A program made the translations under genes and the position numbers. A stretch of 64,000 bases of DNA from an uncultured Mucilaginibacter sp. (GTDB taxonomy: Bacteria; Bacteroidota; Bacteroidia; Sphingobacteriales; Sphingobacteriaceae): positions 62,001-126,000 of the forward strand of contig NZ_CAMLHX010000002.1 in NCBI RefSeq assembly GCF_946479965.1, given 5' to 3'. Each line of letters opens with the position of its first letter. The first letter of the stretch is position 1. Shown here piece by piece: positions 35,250-42,468 of the stretch. The notes below the pieces were generated by a model. The model had not been told where the DNA came from. It was given only the letters and a program-made list of their open reading frames with translations, and did not search any database.

Positions 35250-35322
35250 GACTTGGTAGCTCAGCCGGTAGAGCAACTGACTCTTAATCAGTGGGTCGAG
35301 AGTTCGATCCTCTCCCAGGTCA
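35250..35322 (+). tRNA. tRNA-Lys (anticodon CTT)
   Basis: A cloverleaf of 73 bases. The acceptor arm pairs GACTTGG with CCAGGTC (one G-T wobble). The D-arm is AGCTCAGCCGGTAGAGC, the anticodon stem ACTGA/TCAGT encloses CTCTTAA with anticodon CTT, and the T-arm contains GTTCGATCC. The 3' CCA is not encoded. The open frame read from the opposite strand here is a shadow and not a gene. Confidence 0.97.
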
Positions 35323-35323
35323 C

Positions 35324-35357
35324 AAAAAGCCTTAAGCAATTTGCTTAGGGCTTTTTT
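35324..35357 (+). terminator. terminator of tRNA-Lys
   Basis: AAAAAGCCTTAAGCAA pairs with TTGCTTAGGGCTTTTT around a very short loop, with one mismatch bulge, and ends in six T. Confidence 0.8.
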
Positions 35358-35490
35358 GCTTTTAGTTCTCTTTCGGTCGCACACTACCCTATAGTTAGTC
35401 GCATATACACCCGCTTCCGCATTGTGTTTTCTTTGAAATTTGTATCAAACAAACAGAGATAATATAAATTATAAAAAGGAGAAAACTATC

Positions 35491-36099
35491 ATGAGAAAAA
35501 TTATTGTTCTATCATTCATTTCGTTAGACGGAGTAATGCAAGCACCGGGAGGACCTGAGGAAGATCCATCAGAAGATTTTAAGTATGGTGGCTGGAGCGC
35601 GCCATTTGATGACGAAACATCAGGCGAATTTATGCAAAAACTATTGGAGCCTGCTGACCTGCTGCTGGGCAGAAAGACATTTGATATTTTCGCAAACTAC
35701 TGGCCCAAACATGCCGAATATTGGCCGGGTGTTAACGAAGTACCTAAATATGTACTATCTAATACACTAAATAATACTGACCCCATTGTTACCGGTTGGA
35801 ACAACTCATCAGTTTTAAATAGCCTGGCGGATATTGAAAATTTAAAGAGATCTGAAGGGGCCGATATAAAAATATGGGGCAGCAGCAAACTGGTGCACCT
35901 GCTACTTGAGCATGACCTTGTAGATGAACTATGGTTGATGATACACCCGGTGCTATTGGGTAAGGGGAAAAAACTGTTTGCTGATAGCGTACTACCGGCA
36001 TCTTTTGAACTGACAGACAGCTTTATAACAGGCAAGGGTGTTATTATTGCCAATTATAAGCGGGCCGGCGAGGTTAAGACAGGAAATATGGGTGTTTAA
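35491..36099 (+). CDS. dihydrofolate reductase family protein (RibD C-terminal fold)
   Basis: A 202-residue cytoplasmic protein. MRKIIVLSFISLDGVMQAPG at the start and GADIKIWGSSKLVHLLLEHD with ELWLMIHPVLLGKGKKLF near the end are the marks of the YyaP/YwjB-type reductase family, related to the RibD C-domain. ATG at 35491 is chosen because it begins the first beta strand and has AAAAGGAG 10-17 bases upstream, one of the few good Shine-Dalgarno sites here. The reaction is probably NADPH-dependent reduction, with unknown substrate. A second family member lies at 47641. Confidence 0.85.
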   Translation: MRKIIVLSFISLDGVMQAPGGPEEDPSEDFKYGGWSAPFDDETSGEFMQKLLEPADLLLGRKTFDIFANYWPKHAEYWPGVNEVPKYVLSNTLNNTDPIVTGWNNSSVLNSLADIENLKRSEGADIKIWGSSKLVHLLLEHDLVDELWLMIHPVLLGKGKKLFADSVLPASFELTDSFITGKGVIIANYKRAGEVKTGNMGV

Positions 36100-36247
36100 C
36101 GCATTAAATTAACAGAGCCTAATCGCAACTATGCGCTAAAGGGACAGAGATCTTAAAGATATTTGTCCCATTTTTATTTTAAACTAAATGTTTAGTAATT
36201 GGATATATTTATAATATATTTACAGCATGTATAACATACTGGCTGAT

Positions 36248-36967
36248 ATGAAGCTGCATAAAACCTTATTCATTATTACTGTAATATTTCACTTAGGGGC
36301 TTCGGCGCAGCAATTGACCAGGCAAAAAGTCACAAATGCTTCAAAGGCTGATACATCGTTGATAGTTTACTTGCCAAATGGATCACCGGTTAATTATGCA
36401 CGTTATTTTCCGTTGTTATGGAAGGGAGAACACTACCTTGAAACCATAAAGGGCAGATCATATCTTAAGAAATATCCCGATAGCATTTTAGCCTATATTC
36501 ATCTTTATCGTAACCGGTTGGATAGTGCATCAAGGCTCAACAACATTAATCACCGCCTATCACGGGCAGAGAAAGTTCTGGTGATTAAAAGCACGCGCAG
36601 GTTATATATCCAGCGCGGCGGAAAAACAATGTTTGAATTTCCTGTAAATCTGGGTAAAAACCCCGTAGGGCACAAAATCAGTATTAACGACGGGCGGACA
36701 CCTGAAGGACAGTATTCACTCGATCTAAAAATGTGGACCGCACAATACTATAAGAATTTCCATATTACTTATCCTGATTCATCAGATATCACGACAGCAA
36801 AAAATAGCAAAACCATGCCGGGAGGCGATGTGATGATCCATGGTACGAGCGCGCAACGTGCCGGGCGGAAAGACTGGACAAACGGCTGCATTGCATTAAC
36901 CAATGCGCAAATGGATACTTTGTTTAAATACGTACCGATTGGTACTTTAATCGAGATCAGAAAATGA
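36248..36967 (+). CDS. L,D-transpeptidase (YkuD domain), exported
   Basis: A 239-residue periplasmic enzyme that cross-links or remodels peptidoglycan stem peptides or anchors proteins to them. The start at 36248 (second in-frame ATG, MKLHKTLFIITVIFHLGASA) gives a clean signal peptide; the earlier ATG at 36227 adds seven residues. The catalytic block near the C-terminus is MIHGTSAQRAGRKDWTNGCI, with His, Gly and the nucleophile Cys of YkuD domains. The domain start is VLVIKSTRRLYIQRGGKTMF. It overlaps the next gene by 4 bases, so the pair forms an operon. Confidence 0.87.
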   Translation: MKLHKTLFIITVIFHLGASAQQLTRQKVTNASKADTSLIVYLPNGSPVNYARYFPLLWKGEHYLETIKGRSYLKKYPDSILAYIHLYRNRLDSASRLNNINHRLSRAEKVLVIKSTRRLYIQRGGKTMFEFPVNLGKNPVGHKISINDGRTPEGQYSLDLKMWTAQYYKNFHITYPDSSDITTAKNSKTMPGGDVMIHGTSAQRAGRKDWTNGCIALTNAQMDTLFKYVPIGTLIEIRK

Positions 36968-37647
36968 GAGGTAAGCTATTTTTGCTCTTTACTATTGCCA
37001 CTTTAGCTTTTTTTACCGCCGGGGCGCAGACCGTTAAAGAACCATTTTTTACCAAAACAGTAACGAAAACAAGCGGAGGATTTTTGATGACTACCATTAA
37101 AACGCCGGATGGAAAGCTGTTTCAAGGGGTTGCGCAGAAAGAATTAGACAATCTTTTTTATATAAACGGGAAAAGCTACACAGAAGCAGAGGCCCTGCTG
37201 CTTGATCCTGCAGGGTTTAAAACGCAAACGTTTAACAGCGCCTTCGCACCGAATTATGAAATTGAAGGACGGGATCTAAGTCCTTTTATGGTGATTATAT
37301 ACGTTGGCCAACCTCCCCCTCTAAATGCTTTTGCTATAAAAACGCAAGCCATTCAGGCAAAATACAACGGTAAAACCATAACCGGTTTAGTTAAAGACCC
37401 AATCTATTCGTCTTATAACAACCAGTTAATGGGCTTTATGCTTGAATCGGGAGAAGACGAGTTTCAGGTGAATATTAACGGGAATGAAGTGTCAAGGCTA
37501 TTCAAGATGGTTAAACCAGGCGATATTGTTATTATAGAAATAAGTCATGCCTCGCTTACCAGGCAAAGCCCTATACCCGTTATCTATCCGAAAACATTAA
37601 CTAAGGATGGCGAAATGCTGATACGAAAAGGGAGCGTGCAGATTTAG
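36964..37647 (+). CDS. secreted hypothetical protein, partner of the L,D-transpeptidase
   Basis: A 227-residue protein with a signal peptide MRGKLFLLFTIATLAFFTAG (cleavage near GAQ). The mature part is beta-rich with no recognised motif (GGFLMTTIKTPDGKLFQGV, FMVIIYVGQPPPLNAF). Its ATG overlaps the stop of the L,D-transpeptidase gene (ATGA). A role in cell-envelope maintenance with that enzyme is inferred from coupling alone. It converges on the STM3941-type gene at 37667. Confidence 0.65.
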   Translation: MRGKLFLLFTIATLAFFTAGAQTVKEPFFTKTVTKTSGGFLMTTIKTPDGKLFQGVAQKELDNLFYINGKSYTEAEALLLDPAGFKTQTFNSAFAPNYEIEGRDLSPFMVIIYVGQPPPLNAFAIKTQAIQAKYNGKTITGLVKDPIYSSYNNQLMGFMLESGEDEFQVNINGNEVSRLFKMVKPGDIVIIEISHASLTRQSPIPVIYPKTLTKDGEMLIRKGSVQI

Positions 37648-37666
37648 TACGGCAGCTTCGCATTAT

Positions 37667-38197
37667 CTACGGCTGGCGATATTTTGTAAAGCATAATCTT
37701 ATAAGCTGTTCCAGATCATCGAAGTTATATTTTAATGAAGTTGATGTGATGGATAAAGGCGTTCTGTAGTATCGCATATTAGCTTCTAAAAGCCTGCGTT
37801 TTAATCCTGTGGCGCGTTCTAAATATTCTTCAGGATTCTTGATGGTAATGAGCAAAAACCGTGTGGATGCTACTTGCCGAGTGTCGATAGATAAAATGTC
37901 CTCCCAGGCAATAAAGCCTATACTGGTAGCATTAGAATTGTCGGTTATTCCGTTTTCATCCATAATTAAACCGGCCTTTTTATCAAAGAGCTTTATAAGG
38001 CCATAAATAAAACACGCACCAAAAAACAGTATACTTAACAAGCCTAGCATAACTGTTAAAGTTTTACTTCTGGTTATGGGCGTATTAAAGCCTTCAGGCT
38101 TTGTTACAAACAAAATCCCTATAGCTACAAACGCTACTGCACCCAGCAGCAATAACATCGTTTTTCTCTTGCTTAGCTCAATTTCTATTGCGCCCAT
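37667..38197 (-). CDS. STM3941 family membrane protein
   Basis: A 176-residue protein with two hydrophobic helices at about residues 14-30 and 47-66, followed by a cytoplasmic domain (LIMDENGITDNSNATSIGF and IAWEDILSIDTRQV). These blocks match the family named after Salmonella STM3941, whose function is unknown. The helix-helix-soluble-domain architecture suggests a membrane-bound signalling or regulatory protein. It is transcribed alone and diverges from the GIN gene across 244 bases. Confidence 0.75.
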   Translation of the reverse strand: MGAIEIELSKRKTMLLLLGAVAFVAIGILFVTKPEGFNTPITRSKTLTVMLGLLSILFFGACFIYGLIKLFDKKAGLIMDENGITDNSNATSIGFIAWEDILSIDTRQVASTRFLLITIKNPEEYLERATGLKRRLLEANMRYYRTPLSITSTSLKYNFDDLEQLIRLCFTKYRQP

Positions 38198-38296
38198 ATA
38201 CTGATATCTGATTTATAATTAAAACTACAAATTTTCTTAAACAACTAATAGTAAGTGAAAAATTCGGCTTTCTGATATCCGCCTACCACTCCCCTC

Positions 38297-38328
38297 GCCT
38301 ACACAATCTGCCCTTTCGCCTACACAAC
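38297..38328. promoter_or_regulatory. 21-bp-phased direct repeats, candidate operator
   Basis: CGCCTACACAA occurs at 38297-38307 and 38318-38328, exactly 21 bases apart, two DNA turns. A partial copy (CGCCTACCACT) starts at 38281. The sequences ACAATCTGC (38304-38312) and GCAGATTGT (38333-38341) also form an inverted repeat. LytTR-type regulators bind such phased direct repeats, but no LytTR gene is in the window. It lies 114-145 bases before the GIN gene. Confidence 0.5.
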
Positions 38329-38441
38329 CCCGCAGATTGTCTATTACACACTAAGCCCAACTTAACTTTTTGTTTTTCAGCACGTCATAGAGGTGTATTT
38401 AAATAATTTAAAAAAAACTCACCCATTAAAATATTAAGAAA

Positions 38442-39050
38442 ATGAAAACAAAAATCGCAATCCTTATCGCATTAGTAGCATTAATAGTATTGAACATCTC
38501 TTACGCCAAAGCAAACGATGGCGCGGTAGAATTAACAAAAGTAGGCGCCATCAACAAAATAGAAGCCAGCGGCAACGTTGACGTATACCTGGTAAACGGC
38601 GATTACGATGCTGTTAAAGTATACGATGATTACTACAGCGGCAACGCAGTTGTTCAAAACGAAGACGGTGTTTTACGCATCGCATCATACGCAACCGATA
38701 AACTGGTAGTGCTTGTTACAGTAAATGATCTACAGGCAATCACTGCCAGCGACAATGCAAGTGTTAGATCATACGGCAACGCGTTTTCAGCAAAAGGAAT
38801 AGATATAACGCTAAACGACCAGGCAGTAGCCCAATTAAAAATAGATGCCGTTGGCGCTACCATAACTGTTAACGACGAGGCCCGTGCAGAACTTGCCGGA
38901 ACTATTGAAAACTACGAGTTAAATTATACTGCTGCAGCAACAGTTAGCAACGATAGCCTGCAAAGCCGTTCAAGCAGAAAAAAGCAAATTGAGCAGCCAA
39001 AAAACATCCGCAGGTTCCCGATGGCTTTAAGAATGCAAGCAAGTTTATAA
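38442..39050 (+). CDS. secreted GIN-domain (DUF2807) protein
   Basis: A 202-residue exported protein with signal peptide MKTKIAILIALVALIVLNIS. The mature part has the GIN-domain pattern of repeated short beta strands: INKIEASGNVDVYLVNGDYD, then ASDNASVRSYG and TVNDEARAELAG. GIN domains are beta-solenoid-like and common in Bacteroidota envelopes; the function is unknown. The C-terminus is basic (QSRSSRKKQIEQPKNIRR). Upstream lie two 21-bp-phased direct repeats. It ends in a terminator and is transcribed alone. Confidence 0.77.
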   Translation: MKTKIAILIALVALIVLNISYAKANDGAVELTKVGAINKIEASGNVDVYLVNGDYDAVKVYDDYYSGNAVVQNEDGVLRIASYATDKLVVLVTVNDLQAITASDNASVRSYGNAFSAKGIDITLNDQAVAQLKIDAVGATITVNDEARAELAGTIENYELNYTAAATVSNDSLQSRSSRKKQIEQPKNIRRFPMALRMQASL

Positions 39051-39069
39051 TTACGTATCAACCTGTAAC

Positions 39070-39103
39070 AAAAAACCCTTTGGCAAATGCCGAAGGGTTT
39101 TTT
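39070..39103 (+). terminator. terminator of the GIN gene
   Basis: AAAAAACCCTT and AAGGGTTTTTT flank a 10-base loop containing a smaller GGCA/TGCC pairing. Six T follow the stem. Confidence 0.8.
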
Positions 39104-39129
39104 GTTTGTAGGAATACGGGAAGCGTGTG

Positions 39130-39744
39130 TTACATCTTATTGATTACACCGCATCCTATCCTGCTGCCCGAGTTGCCTGTAGGCTGGGTGGTATAGTCAT
39201 CAACACCTGAGTGTACTATAATAGCGCGGTTTAAAATGTTGGTTTTTTCAGGGCCGCCAATTGTCCAGCGGTCTGTTTCAACCGTGAAAGTCGCTTTTCC
39301 GTCTTTATCCAGTTTAATATTGCCTATATCGCCTGAATGATATTTAGCTGAACCCCATTTGCCATGATCTTCCTTAGTGGGGTTCCAATGTCCATGGGCT
39401 CCTTTACCGGCATCGCCGCAATCGCCATGTTCATGAAAATGAACGGCTACGGTTGAGTTTGCTTTTTTAGGAACATTAAGGGTGAGCACCATTTCCACTT
39501 TATCGCCCTTGTGCGTAAATTTTGCAGTACCTGTAACTATCGTATCGGCTTTGGTGCCGCTCAGGTCTGCACTTGCGGATTCGTACATGGCCGTATCAGC
39601 CGGCATGGTTTGCATAGCCGTGTCCGACATTTTAGATGAATCTGCGCGTGCATCTACCTCTTCGGTTTTGTCGCCCGCGGCATTGCAGGCTGCCATAGCC
39701 AATGCCAGGCAAAAGCCAACGGCTGTTAAAAAATGTTTTTTCAT
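39130..39744 (-). CDS. sodC: Cu/Zn superoxide dismutase family lipoprotein
   Basis: A 204-residue periplasmic lipoprotein that dismutates superoxide. The signal peptide ends in a lipobox (LAMAAC, Cys near 20). The metal site is visible: AVHFHEHGDCGDAGKGAHGH holds the Cu histidines and the first disulfide Cys. DHGKWGSAKYHSGDIGN and RAIIVHSGVDDY supply further ligands, and GSRIGCGVI carries the second disulfide Cys. A Ser/Asp/Thr-rich linker lies after the lipobox. It diverges from the Crp/Fnr-type gene. Confidence 0.9.
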   Translation of the reverse strand: MKKHFLTAVGFCLALAMAACNAAGDKTEEVDARADSSKMSDTAMQTMPADTAMYESASADLSGTKADTIVTGTAKFTHKGDKVEMVLTLNVPKKANSTVAVHFHEHGDCGDAGKGAHGHWNPTKEDHGKWGSAKYHSGDIGNIKLDKDGKATFTVETDRWTIGGPEKTNILNRAIIVHSGVDDYTTQPTGNSGSRIGCGVINKM

Positions 39745-39835
39745 GTGTTTAGTGTTTATATAAGCAATAAATAGCTTTCAAGTGAAAATTGTTTTAACGG
39801 CCTGCCGACGCAGTACCCGTATTAACATATAATGT

Positions 39836-39843
39836 TATTTTTG
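39836..39843 (+). promoter_or_regulatory. -7 box (TATTTTTG) directly before the Crp/Fnr gene
   Basis: TATTTTTG ends five bases before the ATG at 39849. If used, the transcript would start at about the start codon, giving a leaderless mRNA. Confidence 0.5.
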
Positions 39844-39848
39844 GGTAA

Positions 39849-40436
39849 ATGTGGGACATATTATATCAGAACATAAATAAGCTGGGCGTTGTACTTGACG
39901 ACGAGGAAAAAGCTATACTGCAACAACTGTTCAAATACCGAAAGTTTAGAAAAGGACAGTACATTGTTCAGCAGGGTGATGTTGTTAAGTACGAAACTTT
40001 TATTATTAGTGGGGTAACCCGCACCTATACCGTGGATGAAAAAGGCCAGGAACACATTATTTCTTTCGGTGCTGAGGGATGGTGGACAGGCGATCTTTAT
40101 AGCTTCAACACGCAAAACCCTACATCATTCAATATTGATTGTATTGCCGAAACGGAGGTTTTACAAATAACTAAACCGGCATTAGACGAACTTTGCCTTA
40201 AGGTGCCTAAAATGAATATTTACTACCGCGATCTTTACCGCAACGCGGTCATCGCTTTTAATAAACGGATGCAATCAACGCTTGAAAAAAGCGCACTGGA
40301 ACGTTATGAAGAGTTCAGGCAAAATTATCCGCTTATTGAACAGCGGGTGGCTAACCACCAAATAGCCTCTTTTTTAGGTATTACACCCCAAAGCCTGAGC
40401 CGTATACGCAGGCAAACGGCAAACCTAAAAAGTTAA
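39849..40436 (+). CDS. Crp/Fnr family transcriptional regulator
   Basis: A 195-residue regulator. The cyclic-nucleotide-like domain begins FRKGQYIVQQGDVVKYETFI, with the later SFGAEGWWTGDLYSF. A long helix follows, then a winged helix with HQIASFLGITPQSLSRIRRQ as the recognition helix. It has no Fe-S cysteine cluster, so it is unlike Fnr. The start at 39849 sits five bases after a -7 box. The DoxX gene follows 84 bases later, and a 26-bp palindrome lies immediately before it. Confidence 0.87.
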   Translation: MWDILYQNINKLGVVLDDEEKAILQQLFKYRKFRKGQYIVQQGDVVKYETFIISGVTRTYTVDEKGQEHIISFGAEGWWTGDLYSFNTQNPTSFNIDCIAETEVLQITKPALDELCLKVPKMNIYYRDLYRNAVIAFNKRMQSTLEKSALERYEEFRQNYPLIEQRVANHQIASFLGITPQSLSRIRRQTANLKS

Positions 40437-40468
40437 CCTCGGGTAACGTAATTACTTACCCTGTGTTA

Positions 40469-40499
40469 TTGCGGGGCATTAGGCCTAAGAACATCTTTG
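40469..40499 (+). promoter_or_regulatory. candidate promoter of doxX
   Basis: TTG at 40469-40471 and CATCTTTG (40492-40499, one mismatch to TAnnTTTG) are 20 bases apart. The palindrome at 40495-40520 starts inside this -7 box. Confidence 0.45.
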
Positions 40500-40520
40500 T
40501 GTTAATAAATTAATACAAAG
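40495..40520. promoter_or_regulatory. 26-bp palindrome abutting the doxX start codon
   Basis: CTTTGTGTTAAT and ATTAATACAAAG form 12-bp arms (one mismatch) around AA. The right arm ends one base before the ATG. A dimeric repressor bound here would cover the transcription start. Confidence 0.6.
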
Positions 40521-41000
40521 ATGAACACACCATTGACTAAAAAACAGCTGATATTTAAAACTGAAGACAATTATGCACCCCTTGTACTAAGGCTGGCAGC
40601 CGGCTTAGTTATGCTTGTACACGGATCGCAAAAGGTGTTGGGTACATTTGGCGGATATGGCTTTACCGGCACCATGAACTTTTTTACAGATAACATGCAT
40701 TTGCCCTGGTTAATAGCGCTATTAGTTATAGTGATAGAGTTTTTTGGTTCTTTGGCCTTACTACTCGGTTTGGCAACCCGGTTGGCCGCAGCAGCTATTA
40801 CCATTGTTGCATTAGGCATAGTTATCACCTCGCACATTCAATATGGTTTTTTTATGAATTGGTATGGTACGCAAAAAGGCGAAGGCATTGAGTATTTTAT
40901 ACTTTACATAGCAATAACAGGCTCGCTCGTCTTCTCAGGAGGTGGTAAACTCTCTTTAGATAGGGTAATTGCAAGACGATATAATATTAAAGCCCGTTAA
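40521..41000 (+). CDS. DoxX family membrane protein
   Basis: A 159-residue inner-membrane protein with four hydrophobic helices. LVLRLAAGLVMLVHGSQKVL and FGGYGFTGTMNFF are the DoxX opening. EFFGSLALLLGLATRLAA and the closing ITGSLVFSGGGKLSLDRV complete it. DoxX proteins are small redox-associated membrane proteins; some are subunits of thiosulfate:quinone oxidoreductase or act against oxidative stress. ATG at 40521 directly follows a 26-bp palindrome. The Crp/Fnr-type gene upstream is the nearest regulator. Confidence 0.87.
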   Translation: MNTPLTKKQLIFKTEDNYAPLVLRLAAGLVMLVHGSQKVLGTFGGYGFTGTMNFFTDNMHLPWLIALLVIVIEFFGSLALLLGLATRLAAAAITIVALGIVITSHIQYGFFMNWYGTQKGEGIEYFILYIAITGSLVFSGGGKLSLDRVIARRYNIKAR

Positions 41001-41051
41001 TGTCCAAATATCACTCGTGATTCCGGCGTCAGAACACCGGCGATATTTGAT

Positions 41052-41288
41052 TTATGCCGACAAGCCCGTATTAATATGGTTCTGAATTTTTTCAACTAAA
41101 GCGTTTAATACATCTTTTGGCAATGTTTTACCGTCTACATGTGCACCACTTTCATTAATAACTATTTCGGCCACTGTTACATCATCTTCCAGGATAGCGT
41201 AATGACCAATATTTGGAACCACTTCAAATTCTCTGTTTTTATTACCTGATCTTACCGATACTAAAAACCTTTCGTGTAAACCTTCCAT
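41052..41288 (-). CDS. small hypothetical protein
   Basis: A 78-residue soluble protein I do not recognise. ATG at 41288 (MEGLHERFLVSVRSGNKNR) is chosen over an upstream in-frame ATG. It has the look of a short beta sheet followed by an amphipathic helix (DGKTLPKDVLNALVEKIQNH). No motif, signal or membrane segment is seen. It lies about 110 bases downstream of the convergent-strand reductase gene, on the same strand. Confidence 0.55.
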   Translation of the reverse strand: MEGLHERFLVSVRSGNKNREFEVVPNIGHYAILEDDVTVAEIVINESGAHVDGKTLPKDVLNALVEKIQNHINTGLSA

Positions 41289-41400
41289 AACAAATAAGTT
41301 TAGTGGTTTATATAACAAGTAATGTGGTGGTTATGTTTGAGGGGATAACCTTATCGACTGTACAAGTTATTAAACGGGAAGTGCGAATAGCACATTGGGT

Positions 41401-41976
41401 TCACTCGTTAAGTAGTGGAGCAGTAAGCAGTCCTTTGGCATTATTCATAATTATTTCCGTCAATGATTGGATCAGTTTATTTACACTGTTTAGAGTATCA
41501 TTGTCGGTTATCTTACCTTCATCGTTCACTTTTGTTTTTACAAACGGGATGAGGAGCTGTGTGTCTGAAGTCATTCGTGCCTCAATTATTAATAATGTTC
41601 CTAAAAGGGATTGATGTGCTTTTTCGCCCGATAAAGAAGCCGTGATGAGCGCTACCGGTTTTTGTGAAAATTCCATTGAGGAAACTGTCCAGTCGATAGC
41701 ATTTTTCAATGTACCCGGAACGCCGATCGCATATTCGGGGGTGCAAATTAATACCCCTTCGGCCTCACTCAATTGTTTGCGAAAATCTTTAACTTCTTCG
41801 GGGACCGATTCGTTATCCAAATCGGGATTAAAATGTGGAAGGGTTGACAGTCCTTCAAAAATAGTTATGTTAAACGACTCTGATGTAAGATCCGCTATCG
41901 CTTTTATAAGATTTAAATTGGAAGAAGTTTTCCTGGTACTTCCGCAAATTGCGAATATTTTTATTTCCTTGATCAC
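41401..41976 (-). CDS. NAD(P)H-dependent FMN reductase family protein
   Basis: A 191-residue cytoplasmic flavodoxin-fold reductase. The flavin phosphate loop is ICGSTRKTSSNLN (about residues 9-22). ICTPEYAIGVPGTLKNAIDW is the typical FMN-binding/dimer block. It reduces FMN or quinones with NAD(P)H. A -7 box read on the minus strand lies 24 bases upstream. It diverges from the NtrC-like gene across a 491-bp gap that holds a dispersed repeat element. Confidence 0.85.
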   Translation of the reverse strand: MIKEIKIFAICGSTRKTSSNLNLIKAIADLTSESFNITIFEGLSTLPHFNPDLDNESVPEEVKDFRKQLSEAEGVLICTPEYAIGVPGTLKNAIDWTVSSMEFSQKPVALITASLSGEKAHQSLLGTLLIIEARMTSDTQLLIPFVKTKVNDEGKITDNDTLNSVNKLIQSLTEIIMNNAKGLLTAPLLNE

Positions 41977-41999
41977 AAATAGCGTCAGTTAAATTCATT

Positions 42000-42007
42000 C
42001 AAAAATA
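42000..42007 (-). promoter_or_regulatory. -7 box (TATTTTTG) for the FMN reductase gene
   Basis: CAAAAATA on the plus strand reads TATTTTTG on the minus strand and lies 24 bases before the start codon at 41976. Confidence 0.5.
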
Positions 42008-42148
42008 CATATTTGTGATTCCACCCAGGCAGTTAAACGCTGTTAACAGGGATAATAAAGTAAGGTATAGCCCACAGAATTTTTGATGAGGCAAGATAGG
42101 CAAATAGCCGCTATTTGTTAATCGCAATACAGGGAATATGAAAATCAA

Positions 42149-42368
42149 GGGTGATCCGCACTGATCCAAAGTGATCCAAAATGATCCAAAAAACGCCGAA
42201 AAACAGCTAATTTTAATCTTTTACAATTATCTTATAATCAGACACTTACAACAAATACACAGCTAATTTTCCTGACGAATAAGTAGTTTCACATTAAATA
42301 GTTAACTGCTTAATATTCAATAAAATAGCCTTTTATTTTTTTGGTGACGCATTTATTTTGGATCACCC
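42149..42368 (-). repeat. 220-bp dispersed element, copy A
   Basis: Non-coding element with perfect 9-bp terminal inverted repeats: GGGTGATCC (42149-42157) and GGATCACCC (42360-42368). Read on the minus strand it matches the copy at 60373-60600. Shared blocks include a perfect 22-bp core at 42269-42290 (centre CTACTTATTCGTCAGG), TGTCTGATTATAA 24 bases later (42232-42244), TTGTAAAA five bases after that, and GCGTTTTTTGGATCA 22 bases after that. The last block begins four GGATCA units spaced exactly 10 bp. The rest of the gap (41977-42148 and 42369-42468) holds the reductase promoter and a weak TATATTAG box at 42436 and nothing else I can see. No ORF fills the element. Confidence 0.8.
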
Positions 42369-42468
42369 TCCGCTTAAATTTTTAGTTTATCCAAACATCC
42401 GCAGGTAAAAAGTGTTTACTTTACAATACAAACTCTATATTAGCACTTAACAACTACTTAAACGGCAC

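Noticed and set aside
35199..35384. 61-residue minus-strand ORF over the tRNA-Lys gene
   Set aside because: It is the antisense shadow of the tRNA and its terminator; this kind of ORF (GEDRTLDPLIKSQLLYRLSY) is a well-known annotation artefact.
42149..42368. Insertion sequence or group II intron
   Set aside because: No transposase, reverse transcriptase or ORF is present in either copy, no target-site duplication is obvious, and 220 bp is too short for an autonomous element. A non-autonomous relative remains possible.
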